The position numbers and the translations under genes were made by a program. The notes below the pieces were generated by a model. That model had not been told where the DNA came from, did not search any database, and worked only from the letters and a program-made list of their open reading frames with translations. From contig DYRS01000004.1 in NCBI GenBank assembly GCA_020718585.1, positions 1-39,063 on the forward strand: a stretch of DNA of 39,063 nt, given 5' to 3'. Shown piece after piece: positions 14,279-23,672 of the stretch. The stretch's first letter is position 1; the number at the start of each line of letters is the position of its first letter. This stretch comes from Chthoniobacter flavus (GTDB lineage Bacteria; Verrucomicrobiota; Verrucomicrobiia; Chthoniobacterales; Terrimicrobiaceae).

Positions 14279-14505
14279 TCGACGACCTCCAGCGTGGCCT
14301 TGGTGCCGCGTTTTTGGGCGGCGGCGCTGAGCAGCGTGCGGACCGCCTGGATCGTGTGCCCGCCCTTGCCGATGGCGCGGGGGATGTCGGTCCGCCGCAT
14401 GGCGACGTGAAAAATCGTGCGCTCCGGGGTGTCGGTCCTTGTGAAGACGACCTCGTCGGGGAATTCCACGAGCGAGCCGATCACGTAGCGCAGGAATTCT
14501 TCCAT
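14275..14505 (-). CDS. khpA: KH-domain RNA-binding protein KhpA (YlqC family)
   Basis: KhpA is a small single-KH-domain RNA-binding protein that in other bacteria works with KhpB and affects small RNAs and cell division. The 76-residue protein starts MEEFLRYVIGSLVEFPDEVV and has the KH signature RAIGKGGHTIQAVRTLL (family pattern: IGKxGxxIxxIR). It lies between rpsP and a small gene, the usual rpsP-khpA pairing; the common downstream rimM and trmD are absent here. The ATG at 14505 is chosen because it gives the canonical N-terminus; the longer frame overlaps rpsP without similarity. Confidence 0.93.
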   Translation of the reverse strand: MEEFLRYVIGSLVEFPDEVVFTRTDTPERTIFHVAMRRTDIPRAIGKGGHTIQAVRTLLSAAAQKRGTKATLEVVE

Positions 14506-14524
14506 CGCGGCGGGGGATGTCCGG

Positions 14525-14776
14525 CTAGGCGGCGATCTTTTTGCGCGCCTTGGTGATGATGCTGCCGACGGTCTGCGACGGGCGCGCGCCGACCCCGACC
14601 CAGTAGTCGGCACGGTCGAGTTGGATCGTGAAATTTTCGCCCTCTTTTTTCGGGTCGTATGTCCCGATGATCTCGATGAACTTGCCATCGCGCGCGCGCC
14701 GCTGGTCGGCGACGACGATCTTGTAATAGGGACTGTTCTTGGCGCCTTCTCGGCGAAGTCGGATTGCTACGGCCAT
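14525..14776 (-). CDS. rpsP: 30S ribosomal protein S16
   Basis: S16 is a small assembly protein of the 30S subunit. The 83-residue protein has the canonical start [20 protein letters not shown], then [20 protein letters not shown] and the C-terminal [18 protein letters not shown]. The order ffh, rpsP, khpA on the minus strand is a well-known housekeeping cluster. There is no clear Shine-Dalgarno; the leader is A/T-rich and carries a heptamer repeat (14787-14814). Confidence 0.97.
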   Translation of the reverse strand: MAVAIRLRREGAKNSPYYKIVVADQRRARDGKFIEIIGTYDPKKEGENFTIQLDRADYWVGVGARPSQTVGSIITKARKKIAA

Positions 14777-14786
14777 GGAATAAGAG

Positions 14787-14814
14787 ACTTAAGTGTTAAG
14801 TTTTCAGGTTTAAG
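14787..14814. repeat. Degenerate heptamer repeat (four units) upstream of rpsP
   Basis: Plus-strand units ACTTAAG, TGTTAAG, TTTTCAG, GTTTAAG, three of them ending TTAAG, have a 7-base period. The block occupies the 83-base gap between ffh and rpsP, about 10 bases from the rpsP start codon. It is the same kind of structure as in the BMC gaps but with a different unit sequence. Confidence 0.55.
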
Positions 14815-14859
14815 TTGTCGGTGCGCGGGCTCTGATTTTTTTCGGGAAACCCACCAGCC

Positions 14860-16200
14860 TCACGATCCCCGGGGGATCGGGAAGCCAAAATTTTTCCCGG
14901 CGCGGGACATCATTTTTTTCATTTGCCCCGCATTTTTCATCATCTTGCGCATCTGGGAGAAGCGCAGGAGGAGGTTATTGACCTCGGTGACGGTGGTGCC
15001 GCTGCCTCGGGCGACCCGCTGGCGGCGACGCGCGTTCAGGATGTCCGGCCGCGTGCGCTCCTGCGGCGTCATGGAAAGCACGATCGCTTCCACCCGCTTC
15101 AGTTGCTTCTCGTCAATCGAGGAATCTTTCAGTTTATCCATTCCCGGGATCATGCCAAGGATATTTTCGAGCGGTCCCATGCGCTTGAGCATTTTGAACT
15201 GCTGGAGGAAGTCCTCGAGGTCGAATCCCGACGTGCGAAGTTTTTCTTCCATCCGGCGGGCGTCGGCCTCGGTGATCGCCTCGGCGGCCTTCTCGACGAG
15301 GCTCACGACGTCGCCCATGCCGAGGATGCGCCCGGCGAGGCGGTCGGGGTAAAATGGCTCGAACTGGTCGATTTTTTCTCCAATGCCGGAAAATTTGATC
15401 GGTCTGCCGGTGACCGCACGGAGCGAGAGTGCGGCACCGCCGCGGGCATCGCCGTCGAGCTTGGTGAGGACGATGCCGGTGATCCCGAGCGCGGAGTGGA
15501 AGTGCTCGGCGACGCTCACCGCCTGCTGACCGGTGGCCGCGTCGCACACGAGCAGGATCTCCTGCGGCTTGAGAAAATCCCTGAGCGCTACCAACTCGCG
15601 CACGAGCGGCCCGTCAATTTCCTGGCGTCCGGCCGTGTCGAAAATCTGGACATCTCCGCCGGTTGCGGCGCACCATTCGAGCGCGCGCGCGGCGGATTTG
15701 ACGATGTCGGTCTCTCCCGGTTCCGGGCGGAAAACCGGGGAGCCGATTTGTTCGCCGAGCACGGCGAGCTGCTCGATGGCAGCCGGCCGGAAGAGGTCGG
15801 AGGCGATGAGGAGCGGCGAGCGGCCCTGGGATTTCAGCAGGCGGGCAAGCTTCGCGGAGGAGGTGGTTTTGCCGGCACCGTTGAGGCCGACCATGAGGAT
15901 GCGCGCCGGCTTTGCGAGATCGAGGGGAGCGGGATCACCGCCAAGCAGCCCGCACAGTTCCTCATGAAAGATTTTGACGATCTGCTGTCCGGGCGTGACG
16001 CTTCGGAGCACCGCCTCGCCGAGCGCCTTTTCGCGGACTTTCGCGACGAAGTCCTTCGCCACCTGGTAATGCACATCGGCGTCGAGCAGTGCCATGCGGA
16101 CCTCGCGCAGGGCATCGCCGACATTCGTCTCGCTGATCTTGCCGTGCCCGCGGAGATCCTTGAAGACGCCCTGAAGTTTTTCTGAAAGCCGGCTGAACAT
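14860..16200 (-). CDS. ffh: Signal recognition particle protein Ffh
   Basis: Ffh binds signal sequences and the SRP RNA and delivers ribosome-nascent chain complexes to FtsY. The 446-residue protein has the N domain at 1-95, the GTPase P-loop GLNGAGKTTSSAKL at about 105-118, QIFDTAGRQEIDG, and VLTKLDGDARGGAAL. The methionine-rich M domain follows from about 300 (FDLEDFLQQFKMLKRMG and IPGM), with the RNA-binding region RRQRVARGSGTTVTEVN. Length and domain order are normal. The gene is divergent from the HAD hydrolase, and rpsP follows 83 bases downstream. Confidence 0.97.
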   Translation of the reverse strand: MFSRLSEKLQGVFKDLRGHGKISETNVGDALREVRMALLDADVHYQVAKDFVAKVREKALGEAVLRSVTPGQQIVKIFHEELCGLLGGDPAPLDLAKPARILMVGLNGAGKTTSSAKLARLLKSQGRSPLLIASDLFRPAAIEQLAVLGEQIGSPVFRPEPGETDIVKSAARALEWCAATGGDVQIFDTAGRQEIDGPLVRELVALRDFLKPQEILLVCDAATGQQAVSVAEHFHSALGITGIVLTKLDGDARGGAALSLRAVTGRPIKFSGIGEKIDQFEPFYPDRLAGRILGMGDVVSLVEKAAEAITEADARRMEEKLRTSGFDLEDFLQQFKMLKRMGPLENILGMIPGMDKLKDSSIDEKQLKRVEAIVLSMTPQERTRPDILNARRRQRVARGSGTTVTEVNNLLLRFSQMRKMMKNAGQMKKMMSRAGKNFGFPIPRGS

Positions 16201-16358
16201 CGGATGCCGAATCTATGCGAGCGCGCGGGGATGAAAAGTGATTTTCGCGCCCGGCTTGGGATTTCTGCCTTGTTGGGTTGCCGGAGATGCGGTCATTCCG
16301 CTCGCAATTTCCTCGCACCCGCATAGTTTGGGCGGATGTCCACGACCGCATTTTCCGT

Positions 16359-16955
16359 ATGAACATTGCATTTCCGACCCGGCCATTTGGCGGCTACATT
16401 TTCGATTGCGACGGCACGATTGCCGACACGATGCCGATCCATTTTCGGGCATGGACGCAGGCGATGCACGAGTTTGGAGGGGAGTTTCCCGAGGATCTTT
16501 TTTATTCTTGGGGCGGCAAGCCGACCGATGTGATTGTTGGCGAACTCAACAAAATCTACGGGCTTTCGATGGATGTCGAGGTGACGGCGCGGACGAAGGA
16601 GAGCTACTATCTGGCGGAGGTCTCGGAGGTTGAGCCGGTCGGTCCGGTGCTGGATTTTGCGCGGCGCATCCATGGGACCGCGCCGATGGCGATCGCGTCC
16701 GGCGGGCACCATTATCTTGTGGACGCCACGCTTGGGGCGCTTGGGATTGCGGGGCTTTTTGATGCGGTGGTCTGCGCGGAGGATTACGTCAACGGGAAGC
16801 CGGCACCCGATCCGTTTCTTGAGGCAGCCCGGCGGCTCGGGGTGCCGCCCGGCGAATGCGTTGTATTTGAGGACAGCCCGACCGGGATCACGGCGGCTGA
16901 GGCGGCCGGCATGGCGCACGTCTTTGTGCCGACCGCCCTGCGCGGACGCGAGTAG
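16359..16955 (+). CDS. HAD-superfamily subfamily IA phosphatase/phosphomutase-like protein
   Basis: The 198-residue protein begins with the HAD motif I FDCDGTIADTMPIHFRAW, whose DxDGT pattern with Met-Pro-Ile-His matches the beta-phosphoglucomutase/YqaB-like group. Motif II IASGG is near 112, motif III Lys is in NGKPAPDPFLEA, and motif IV FEDSPTGITAA is near 171. Substrate is likely a sugar phosphate, but it cannot be fixed from sequence. The ATG at 16359 is chosen because the frame extension upstream has no similarity. It runs alone, divergent from ffh and convergent with aroC. Confidence 0.85.
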   Translation: MNIAFPTRPFGGYIFDCDGTIADTMPIHFRAWTQAMHEFGGEFPEDLFYSWGGKPTDVIVGELNKIYGLSMDVEVTARTKESYYLAEVSEVEPVGPVLDFARRIHGTAPMAIASGGHHYLVDATLGALGIAGLFDAVVCAEDYVNGKPAPDPFLEAARRLGVPPGECVVFEDSPTGITAAEAAGMAHVFVPTALRGRE

Positions 16956-16971
16956 GCGGGGCCGTGGCGGA

Positions 16972-18063
16972 TCAGCGCGGCAGGCAGTCGAGCGCGCGCT
17001 GGCGCAGCGCATGGTCGCAGAGCACGAGCGCGGTCATGGCCTCGACGATCGGAACCGCTCGGGGCAGGACGCACGGGTCGTGGCGTCCGCGCGCGGCGAG
17101 CGTGGAATCCTCCCCGGCGGCGGTGACGGTCGCCTGGCATTGCGAGATCGTCGCCGTCGGCTTGAAGGCGACCCGGAACGTGATCGGCTCGCCGTTGCTG
17201 ATCCCTCCCTGCACGCCGCCCGAGCGGTTGCCCACGGTGCGCACGTGGCCGGCCTCCATGCGATACGGGTCGTTGTGCTCGGAGCCGGTCATGCATGCTC
17301 CCGCGAACCCGGAGCCGACCTCGAATCCCTTCGTCGCGGGCAGGCTGAGCATCGCCTTTGCAAGGTCGGCCTCCAGACGGTCAAAAACCGGTTCGCCGAG
17401 CCCCGGCGGGCATCCGCGCACCAGCCCCTCGATCACCCCGCCGACGCTGTCGCCTGCGGCGCGTGCGGCCTTGATCCGGTCGGTCATTGCCGCCGCCGCC
17501 AGTGGGTCCGGGCAGCGGACCGGGTTCGCCTCGATGTCCTCGCGGCCGACCGTTCCGGCATCCACAAGCGAGGTGATGTCATGGACAGCCGACACCCATG
17601 CAAGGATCTCGAGACCGGGATGCACGAGGCTCAGAACCTTTTTTGCGACGGCGGCGGCGGCCACGCGTCCGATCGTCTCGCGGGCGGACGAGCGTCCGCC
17701 GCCCTCCCAATTTCTCACACCGTATTTCGCCTGGTAGGTAAAGTCGGCGTGCGACGGGCGGAAGTGGGTCTCCATCTCGCGGTAGGCGTCCGGCCGCGCG
17801 TCGCTATTGCGGACCATGATCGAGATCGGGGTGCCGAGCGTGAGCCCGCGGAAGACCCCGGAGAGGATCGTGCAGGTGTCGGACTCCTTGCGCGGCGTGA
17901 CGATGTCGCTCTGACCCGGCCGCCGCCGGTCGAGGTCCGGCTGGATGTCCGCCTCCGAAAGCGGGAGGCGGGGCGGGCATCCGTCGATCACCACGCCCAC
18001 GCCGCCGCCGTGCGACTCACCCCATGTCGAAATCCTGAACAATGTGCCGAATGTGCTTGCCAT
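16972..18063 (-). CDS. aroC: Chorismate synthase
   Basis: Chorismate synthase makes chorismate from EPSP with reduced FMN, the last common step of aromatic amino acid synthesis. The 363-residue protein starts [20 protein letters not shown], then has [17 protein letters not shown], and [29 protein letters not shown], which covers the signature region around the conserved arginines. The start at 18063 gives the usual N-terminus; an ATG four codons upstream (18075) is possible. The gene ends 17 bases from the HAD gene, in convergent orientation. No fusion to a flavin reductase is present. Confidence 0.96.
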   Translation of the reverse strand: MASTFGTLFRISTWGESHGGGVGVVIDGCPPRLPLSEADIQPDLDRRRPGQSDIVTPRKESDTCTILSGVFRGLTLGTPISIMVRNSDARPDAYREMETHFRPSHADFTYQAKYGVRNWEGGGRSSARETIGRVAAAAVAKKVLSLVHPGLEILAWVSAVHDITSLVDAGTVGREDIEANPVRCPDPLAAAAMTDRIKAARAAGDSVGGVIEGLVRGCPPGLGEPVFDRLEADLAKAMLSLPATKGFEVGSGFAGACMTGSEHNDPYRMEAGHVRTVGNRSGGVQGGISNGEPITFRVAFKPTATISQCQATVTAAGEDSTLAARGRHDPCVLPRAVPIVEAMTALVLCDHALRQRALDCLPR

Positions 18064-18134
18064 GCCGACCGGCATTCAACGCGAAGACGCGTGTGGAATC
18101 ACGCGAAAACGATGGCGCATCCAGTTTTCTGCGA

Positions 18135-19160
18135 TCAAAGGAGGCTTTCCTGGGCCGGCTTGCTTGGGGGGATGATGCCGAGTTTGCGGTAGGCTTTTGG
18201 CAGGGCGACGCGGCCCTGGGGGGTGCGCTTGAGGAACCCCTGCATGATGAGGAACGGCTCGTGGACCTCCTCGATCGTGCCGGCCTCCTCGCCGATCGCA
18301 ACGGCGAGGCTGTTGACCCCGACCGGTCCGCCGTCGAAAAGCCCGATGAGCGACTCGAGGATCCGCTTGTCCATTTCGTCGAATCCCTCCTCGTCGATCT
18401 CCAACATCGTGAGCGCCTTGTCGGCGGTGTCGGCGTCCATGCGTCCGCCCGCGCGGACCTGCGCGAAGTCGCGGACCCAGCGCAGGAGGTTGTTTGCGAT
18501 GCGCGGGGTGCCGCGCGACCGGCGCGCGATCTCCATCGCGGCGCCCTCGCCCATTTCCGAACCGATGAGCCCGGCGCTGCGGGAGACGATCGTGGCGAGC
18601 TGCTCGGCCGGATAGTAATCGAGTCGGCAGTTCATCCCAAAGCGCGAGCGGAGCGGCTCGCTGATCATCCCGGCGCGGGTTGTCGCGCCGATGAGCGTGA
18701 AGCGGGCGAGGTTGAGTCGGACGCTGCGCGCGCTCGGCCCCTGGTCGATGAGGATGTCGAGCTTGAAGTCCTCCATTGCGGGGTAAAGGTATTCCTCGAT
18801 CGCCGGCTGGAGCCGGTGGATCTCGTCAATGAAGAGGACCCCGCCGCGCTCGATGTTGGTGAGGAGTCCGGCGAGGTCGCCCGCCTTGTCGATCATCGGG
18901 CCGCTCGTCGTGCGGACCTCGACCTCCATCGCGTTGCCGATGATGTAGGCGAGCGTCGTCTTGCCGAGTCCCGGCGGGCCGCTCAGGAGGATGTGCTGGA
19001 GCGTGTCGCCCCGCTGCCGGGCGGCCTCGACCATCAGGCGCAGCCGCTCGACCGTCTTCTCCTGCCCGGAAAACTCCTCGAAGAGCGGCGGCCGGAGCGA
19101 CGCCTCGAAGTCGGCGTCCACCGCCGCCTCCTCGGGTGCCTTCGGATCGGGCGCGCTCAT
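18135..19160 (-). CDS. ruvB: Holliday junction branch migration ATPase RuvB
   Basis: RuvB is the hexameric AAA+ motor that, with RuvA, drives Holliday junction migration. The 341-residue protein has the family opening [19 protein letters not shown], Walker [18 protein letters not shown], Walker [11 protein letters not shown], sensor 1 [20 protein letters not shown], and the C-terminal winged helix ending [12 protein letters not shown]. The ATG at 19160 overlaps the ppk stop (ATGA), so both genes are probably co-transcribed, an unusual pairing; ruvA and ruvC are not adjacent. Confidence 0.97.
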   Translation of the reverse strand: MSAPDPKAPEEAAVDADFEASLRPPLFEEFSGQEKTVERLRLMVEAARQRGDTLQHILLSGPPGLGKTTLAYIIGNAMEVEVRTTSGPMIDKAGDLAGLLTNIERGGVLFIDEIHRLQPAIEEYLYPAMEDFKLDILIDQGPSARSVRLNLARFTLIGATTRAGMISEPLRSRFGMNCRLDYYPAEQLATIVSRSAGLIGSEMGEGAAMEIARRSRGTPRIANNLLRWVRDFAQVRAGGRMDADTADKALTMLEIDEEGFDEMDKRILESLIGLFDGGPVGVNSLAVAIGEEAGTIEEVHEPFLIMQGFLKRTPQGRVALPKAYRKLGIIPPSKPAQESLL

Positions 19161-21229
19161 TCCTGCTTTTCCAGCGCGCGCTGCTTCCGCCGCCGCTGGG
19201 CATCGGCGAGGAATTCCGCCTGCGCATCGAACGGCTCGCCGCCATCGTCGAGCGGCGCATACGTGCCGTCCGGCCGCATGACCTTCGACTTCACGTTGTC
19301 CTTCCAGAACCACTCGAGGATCTCCTCGACGTGCTCGGCCGCGCGCGGCAGGACGACCGGAAAAACCGTCTCGACCCGTCGGAAGAGGTTCCGCGGCATC
19401 CAGTCGGCGCTGCCGAGGAAGATTTTTCGGGTGCCGCCATTTTCGAAGCGGAAGATCCGGCTATGTTCGAGGAACCTGCCGACGATGCTGCGGACCTCGA
19501 TATTTTCGCTCACGCCGGGGATCCCGACCTTCACCGCGCACATCCCGCGCACGAGGAGGCGGATCGGAACCCCTGCGGCGGACGCCCGGTAGAGCGCCTC
19601 GATGATCCCCTCCTCGACCAGCGAATTCACCTTGACGTAAATCCCGCACGGACGTCCGGCCGCCGCATGCTCGATCTCGCCGTCAATCATCTTCAGAAAC
19701 GTGTCGAGGAGCGTCCATGGCGCGACGATCAGCTCGTTCATCGGGGGGAATTTTGCGACCCCGGTGAGGCAGTTGAACGTCTCGGCAAGGTCGGTCGTGA
19801 TCGCCTCCCGGCAGGTGAGCATGCTCAGGTCGGTGTAGATTTTTGCGGTTGAGGGATGGTAGTTCCCGGTCCCGAGGTGCGCGTAGCGGCGGATCCCGTT
19901 GCCCTCGCTGCGGATGATAAGCATCGCCTTCGCGTGGGTCTTGAGCCCGGCGACCCCGTAGATGACATCCACCCCGGCCTCGCGCATCATCCGCGCCCAT
20001 TTGATGTTCGCGGCCTCGTCGAACCGCGCCTTCAGCTCGATGACCGCCGTGACCTGCTTCCCGTTTTTTGCCGCCGTGATCAACGCCTGCACGATCGGCG
20101 AGTCCGAGCTCGTCCGGTAGAGCGTCTGCTTGATTGCGAGCACCTGCGGGTCCTCGGCCGCCTGCGCGAGAAAATCCACCACCGTCTGGAAATTGTCATA
20201 CGGATGGTGAAGCAGGATGTCGCCCTTGCGGATGTGGAAAAAGATGTCGCTCTCGGTTTCGAGCGAGACGACCGTGCGCGGGGTGAACCGCTTGTAGCGC
20301 AGGTCCGGACGGTCAATCTGGATCGCCAGCGGCATGAGCCTCGAAAAATTCAGCGGCCCATGAATTCGGAAAACATCCTCCTCCTCGAGGTTGAAGATCT
20401 GCAGCAGCCGGTCCACCACCTCCGGCGGGCAGTCGTCCTGCACCTCAAGCCGCACCGCCGCACCGCGCTTGACCCGGCGGAGCTCCTCCTCGATCGCGTG
20501 GAGGAGGTTCAGTTCCTCCTCCTCGTCGAAGTAGAGGTTGCTGTTGCGGGTGAGGCGGAAGAGGTGCGAGCCCTTGACCCGGACGCCCTTGAAAAGCGAG
20601 GCGAGGTGCTCCTGGATGATGTTTCCCAGGAACACGTAGTCGTCGCCGTTCTGCTGCTTCGAAAACGGGACGACGCGCGGCAGGATCCGCGGTGCCTGGA
20701 CGACCGCGATGTCGGTCTGGAGACCGTCGCCCTCGAGCTCGACGATCACGTTCAGGCTCTTGTTGAGGAGCTGCGGAAACGGATGCGAAGGGTCCACAGC
20801 GATCGGCGTGAGCACCGGGTAAACCGTTGTATCGAAGAAATTCTTGAAGTGCGCCCGCTCGTCATCCGGCACGTCAGGATACGTGTGGAACCGGATCTTC
20901 TGTTTTTCGAGTTCCGGAAAAATCCGCTCCCGCCAGCACCGGTATTGGTCGTCCACCATCCGGCGCGAGCGGTCGCTGATCGCGGCGAGCATCTCGCTGG
21001 CAGAGAGCCCGTCCGGACCGGTCTCCGACGTGTGCGTCTGCCGCTGCTGCTTGAGCCCGGCGACCCGGACCTCAAAAAATTCGTCGAGGTTCGAGCTGAC
21101 GATGCACAGGAACTTCAGGCGCTCGAGGATCGGGTTCGCGTCGTCCATCGCCTGGTCAAGAACCCGCTGGTTGAACTCCAGCCAGCTCAGCTCGCGGTTG
21201 ATGAAATTCGAACTGTCGGAAAAAGCCAT
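19157..21229 (-). CDS. ppk: Polyphosphate kinase 1
   Basis: PPK1 polymerises the ATP terminal phosphate into polyphosphate and works in reverse. The 690-residue protein starts with [20 protein letters not shown], the N-domain hallmark, and contains [18 protein letters not shown] and [18 protein letters not shown]. The phospho-acceptor histidine region is [20 protein letters not shown]. The C-terminal domain includes [17 protein letters not shown], the second HKD-like segment. Length is typical (about 690). It may matter for phosphate storage; no associated exopolyphosphatase is nearby. ruvB overlaps its 3' end. Confidence 0.96.
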   Translation of the reverse strand: MAFSDSSNFINRELSWLEFNQRVLDQAMDDANPILERLKFLCIVSSNLDEFFEVRVAGLKQQRQTHTSETGPDGLSASEMLAAISDRSRRMVDDQYRCWRERIFPELEKQKIRFHTYPDVPDDERAHFKNFFDTTVYPVLTPIAVDPSHPFPQLLNKSLNVIVELEGDGLQTDIAVVQAPRILPRVVPFSKQQNGDDYVFLGNIIQEHLASLFKGVRVKGSHLFRLTRNSNLYFDEEEELNLLHAIEEELRRVKRGAAVRLEVQDDCPPEVVDRLLQIFNLEEEDVFRIHGPLNFSRLMPLAIQIDRPDLRYKRFTPRTVVSLETESDIFFHIRKGDILLHHPYDNFQTVVDFLAQAAEDPQVLAIKQTLYRTSSDSPIVQALITAAKNGKQVTAVIELKARFDEAANIKWARMMREAGVDVIYGVAGLKTHAKAMLIIRSEGNGIRRYAHLGTGNYHPSTAKIYTDLSMLTCREAITTDLAETFNCLTGVAKFPPMNELIVAPWTLLDTFLKMIDGEIEHAAAGRPCGIYVKVNSLVEEGIIEALYRASAAGVPIRLLVRGMCAVKVGIPGVSENIEVRSIVGRFLEHSRIFRFENGGTRKIFLGSADWMPRNLFRRVETVFPVVLPRAAEHVEEILEWFWKDNVKSKVMRPDGTYAPLDDGGEPFDAQAEFLADAQRRRKQRALEKQE

Positions 21230-21458
21230 CCCTGCATCGTCGGATTTGCCGCGAATTGGTCAAGAGGAGATTTCCCAAGGCGGAGGCGTGGAAGGCTGAT
21301 TTTTTTTAATTTTCCATACGGAAGGGGCCTTGGAGGTTTTTGGAGATGCCCGGCGGCCGTTCGGGGCTGTCGCAGAGCCTTGCATTTTGGCAGTTTGCAA
21401 CCAAGACTGCGCGAAAATTCCGGCGTGCATTTGATGGGGCGGCCGAATTTCTCGCGCT

Positions 21459-22343
21459 ATGTCGAAAATCAACGAAACCAAGTCCGGCAGGCGATCCGAG
21501 CCCGTTCGCGGACGCAAAGCGTCACCGGCGGCGATGCCTTCGCGTCAGGTGACGCTCGAAAATTCGCGAGCAGCACGGGGAGTTTCTGCCGGATCGGGGG
21601 CGGTGTCTGGGGATGTTCTACTGGTGGACATCAGCAACTCGTTTGTGAAGCTTGCGCTGGCGAGAGGCGGGCGGATCGGACGGGTCCACCGCCTGCCGAC
21701 GAAAACCCTGAGGGCAGGTCAAATCCGGGCACTGATCGGGGGCAGGGTACTCGCCGGAACGGTTGCCGCCTCGGTGGTTCCAAAAAAATGCCGCGAGGTG
21801 GATGCCGCCTGCGGTCCGGGAGTTTGCTGGATCGGGCCGCACACGCACCTCGGGGTGGGGATTGATTATCCGAATCCGGGCAAGATCGGCCCCGACCGGC
21901 TTGCCAACGCGGCTGGATGCGCCGCGCACTACGGGGTGCCTGCGATCGTGGTGGACTTCGGGACGGCGGTTACGTTCGACGTGATCTCTCCGGGCGGGAG
22001 CTACATCGGCGGGGTGATCGCGCCCGGCCTGAACGCGATGACCGAATACCTGCACGACCGTACGGCGCTCCTCCCGTTGATCCGGCTGCGCGAGCCGGTC
22101 GCGGCGGTCGGGCGCACGACCGAAGGCGCGATGCTCTCGGGTGCGGTCAACGGCTACCGCGGCCTTGTCGCAGAAATCCTCCGGCAGGTCCGCCGCGAGG
22201 CATTCCCGCGCCACCGTCCGAAAGTCGTGGCCACCGGCGGCGACGCCCGGCTCATCTCGGCTGGCCTGCCGGTCTTTGACGCGGTGGATCCGATCCTCAC
22301 GCTCCGCGGGCTTCTGGTCGCCGCGCACCTGAATTTGGGCTGA
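21459..22343 (+). CDS. coaX: Type III pantothenate kinase (CoaX)
   Basis: CoaX phosphorylates pantothenate, the first step of CoA synthesis. The core begins near residue 50, VLLVDISNSFVKLALARGG, followed by the family motifs IDYPNPGKIGPDRLANAAG, VVDFGTAVTFDVI, GGVIAPGLNAMTEYLHDRTA and VVATGGDARLIS. The first motif is normally DxGNT; here it is DISNS, so a conserved glycine is replaced. The frame from the ATG at 21459 has about 48 extra basic, low-similarity residues; a GTG at 21603 (residue 49) would give the usual family length. Both starts are open and I report the longer. A weak terminator follows at 22349-22368. Confidence 0.9.
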   Translation: MSKINETKSGRRSEPVRGRKASPAAMPSRQVTLENSRAARGVSAGSGAVSGDVLLVDISNSFVKLALARGGRIGRVHRLPTKTLRAGQIRALIGGRVLAGTVAASVVPKKCREVDAACGPGVCWIGPHTHLGVGIDYPNPGKIGPDRLANAAGCAAHYGVPAIVVDFGTAVTFDVISPGGSYIGGVIAPGLNAMTEYLHDRTALLPLIRLREPVAAVGRTTEGAMLSGAVNGYRGLVAEILRQVRREAFPRHRPKVVATGGDARLISAGLPVFDAVDPILTLRGLLVAAHLNLG

Positions 22344-22348
22344 TCCCT

Positions 22349-22368
22349 GCCGCTCAGCGGGCTTTTTT
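22349..22368 (+). terminator. Possible Rho-independent terminator of coaX
   Basis: A short imperfect GC stem, GCCGC-TCA-GCGGGC with one bulge, is followed by six T. It lies right after the coaX stop and before the convergent transglycosylase gene. The stem is short, so the call is weak. Confidence 0.4.
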
Positions 22369-22394
22369 GACGCTGGATTCGCCGACCGACGGCC

Positions 22395-23030
22395 TCATGG
22401 TTTATCCGGTGGCAATGGAGTGCCCGGGGGCTTTGTGGCGGAGAATTCGCCGGTGCGCTCGTAGTCGCGGTATCGCTCTGTGATTGCGCGGATGTAGGAT
22501 TTTGTTGCTGGAAAATCCATCGCGGCCCGGAGCTCGTCCGCCCCGAAGTCTCCTCCAAGCCCGGAGTCGCGCTCCCAGCGCTTCACGCGGGTGCGGCCGG
22601 CATTGTATTCGGCGAGCGCAAACGGGATCGGGTCATCCTTCCCAGCCCAGTGGCGGAGCGCGTTCGCAAGATACCATGTCCCGGCATCGATGTTCGTCTT
22701 CGGATCGAGGAGGTCGGTCGGAACGAACGTTTCGATTTTTTCCGCGCGCGCCCAGTCGAGCGCCGCGCCCTCAGTGATCTGCATGAGCCCGCGCTCGCCG
22801 TGCGCTCCGAGCATCTCCGGCTGGAACCGCGATTCCCGCCAGATCACCGCCTTGACGAGCGACGGTCTCACGCCGTAGCGCGCGGCGGCCGCAGCGATCC
22901 GGGCGTCGTGGCTTGCGAACCGCACGCCGAACACCAGCTTCTGCAAGCGGTAGCTTTTCCCGGCGGCAAACCATGCAAGCAGGATCGCCGCAGCCAGCAG
23001 CCCGCAAACCGAAATTGCCCAAAATTTCAT
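22395..23030 (-). CDS. Membrane-anchored lytic transglycosylase (SLT domain)
   Basis: Lytic transglycosylases cleave peptidoglycan glycan strands with formation of anhydro-muropeptides. The 211-residue protein has an N-terminal membrane or signal segment (FWAISVCGLLAAAILLAWFA) and a Slt-type catalytic domain. It contains VKAVIWRESRFQPEMLGAHG with the catalytic Glu in WRESRF, GLMQITEGAALDWA, and the C-terminal FALAEYNAGRTRVKRW, as in MltC/Slt-like domains. The start at 23030 is chosen because it gives the signal segment directly. It is divergent from the OB-fold gene by 101 bases. Confidence 0.9.
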   Translation of the reverse strand: MKFWAISVCGLLAAAILLAWFAAGKSYRLQKLVFGVRFASHDARIAAAAARYGVRPSLVKAVIWRESRFQPEMLGAHGERGLMQITEGAALDWARAEKIETFVPTDLLDPKTNIDAGTWYLANALRHWAGKDDPIPFALAEYNAGRTRVKRWERDSGLGGDFGADELRAAMDFPATKSYIRAITERYRDYERTGEFSATKPPGTPLPPDKP

Positions 23031-23131
23031 CCGCGCGACCATACAGCCGGCGCGGCCCGCCGACAATCCCACGCATCCGCGATTTCAAAACATTTGAGCT
23101 TTGCGTCCGTGCGGGCTACGGTGGCGAATCT

Positions 23132-23671
23132 ATGAAATCCATTCTCTTGTCCTGCACGCTGGCCGCGCTTTTCGCGGGTTCCGCCCTCGCCCAGTCCCCC
23201 ACCCTGCCGGCACTGCCGCCCGACGGGTTTGTGACGCTCGAGCAGATCGTCTCGGAGTTTGGGACATCGCCGGATGCCGCGATGCAAAAATACAACGGGA
23301 TGAGGATCCTGGTTTACGGTCGGGTCGGTCTGGTCACCCAGTCGGACGACTCGGCGGGCGATCCGCTGACGGTTGTGATGCAGCTTCCGAACCAGACGAC
23401 GCCGGATGTGAAGGCGGTCTTCGGGGCGGACGACGTGCCGACGAACAATGTGTCGGTGGGCGGGAACAACTCGAAGGCGGATGTCTTCCACCGGAACTGG
23501 GAAGGCGCGCTGACAAAGGAGCGGGCGTTCATCGTCGCGGGCGAGAACACCGGGATCCGCGGGACGTTCGACAACTTTGTGGCGGGCGACATCGTGCTGC
23601 AAAACTGCCACAAGCTGGAGACCGGGGTGCTCATGAAAAAGCTCGCCGAGCACGGCATCGCGACCGAATAA
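23132..23671 (+). CDS. Secreted OB-fold protein (tRNA_anti-like family), function unknown
   Basis: A cleavable signal peptide ([20 protein letters not shown]) is followed by a single beta-rich domain of about 150 residues. It shows [52 protein letters not shown] and IVLQNCHKL, consistent with the tRNA_anti-like OB-fold found in many periplasmic proteins of unknown function. This assignment rests on strand pattern and the G-x-V-x-G and C-x-L ends. It precedes mnmG with no gap to speak of and may share its transcript, but a functional link is not evident. Confidence 0.7.
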   Translation: MKSILLSCTLAALFAGSALAQSPTLPALPPDGFVTLEQIVSEFGTSPDAAMQKYNGMRILVYGRVGLVTQSDDSAGDPLTVVMQLPNQTTPDVKAVFGADDVPTNNVSVGGNNSKADVFHRNWEGALTKERAFIVAGENTGIRGTFDNFVAGDIVLQNCHKLETGVLMKKLAEHGIATE

Positions 23672-23672
23672 G

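Noticed and set aside
14923-16185. Plus-strand open frame opposite ffh
   Set aside because: Antisense of an unmistakable Ffh; composition is typical of a GC-rich shadow frame.
21340-21552. Possible 70-residue gene between ppk and coaX
   Set aside because: It overlaps the coaX start, has no Shine-Dalgarno and no recognisable features; the gap is better read as leader DNA.
19856-21865. 669-codon plus-strand open frame opposite ppk
   Set aside because: Shadow of ppk in GC-rich DNA; the translation shows no domain and runs into coaX in another frame.
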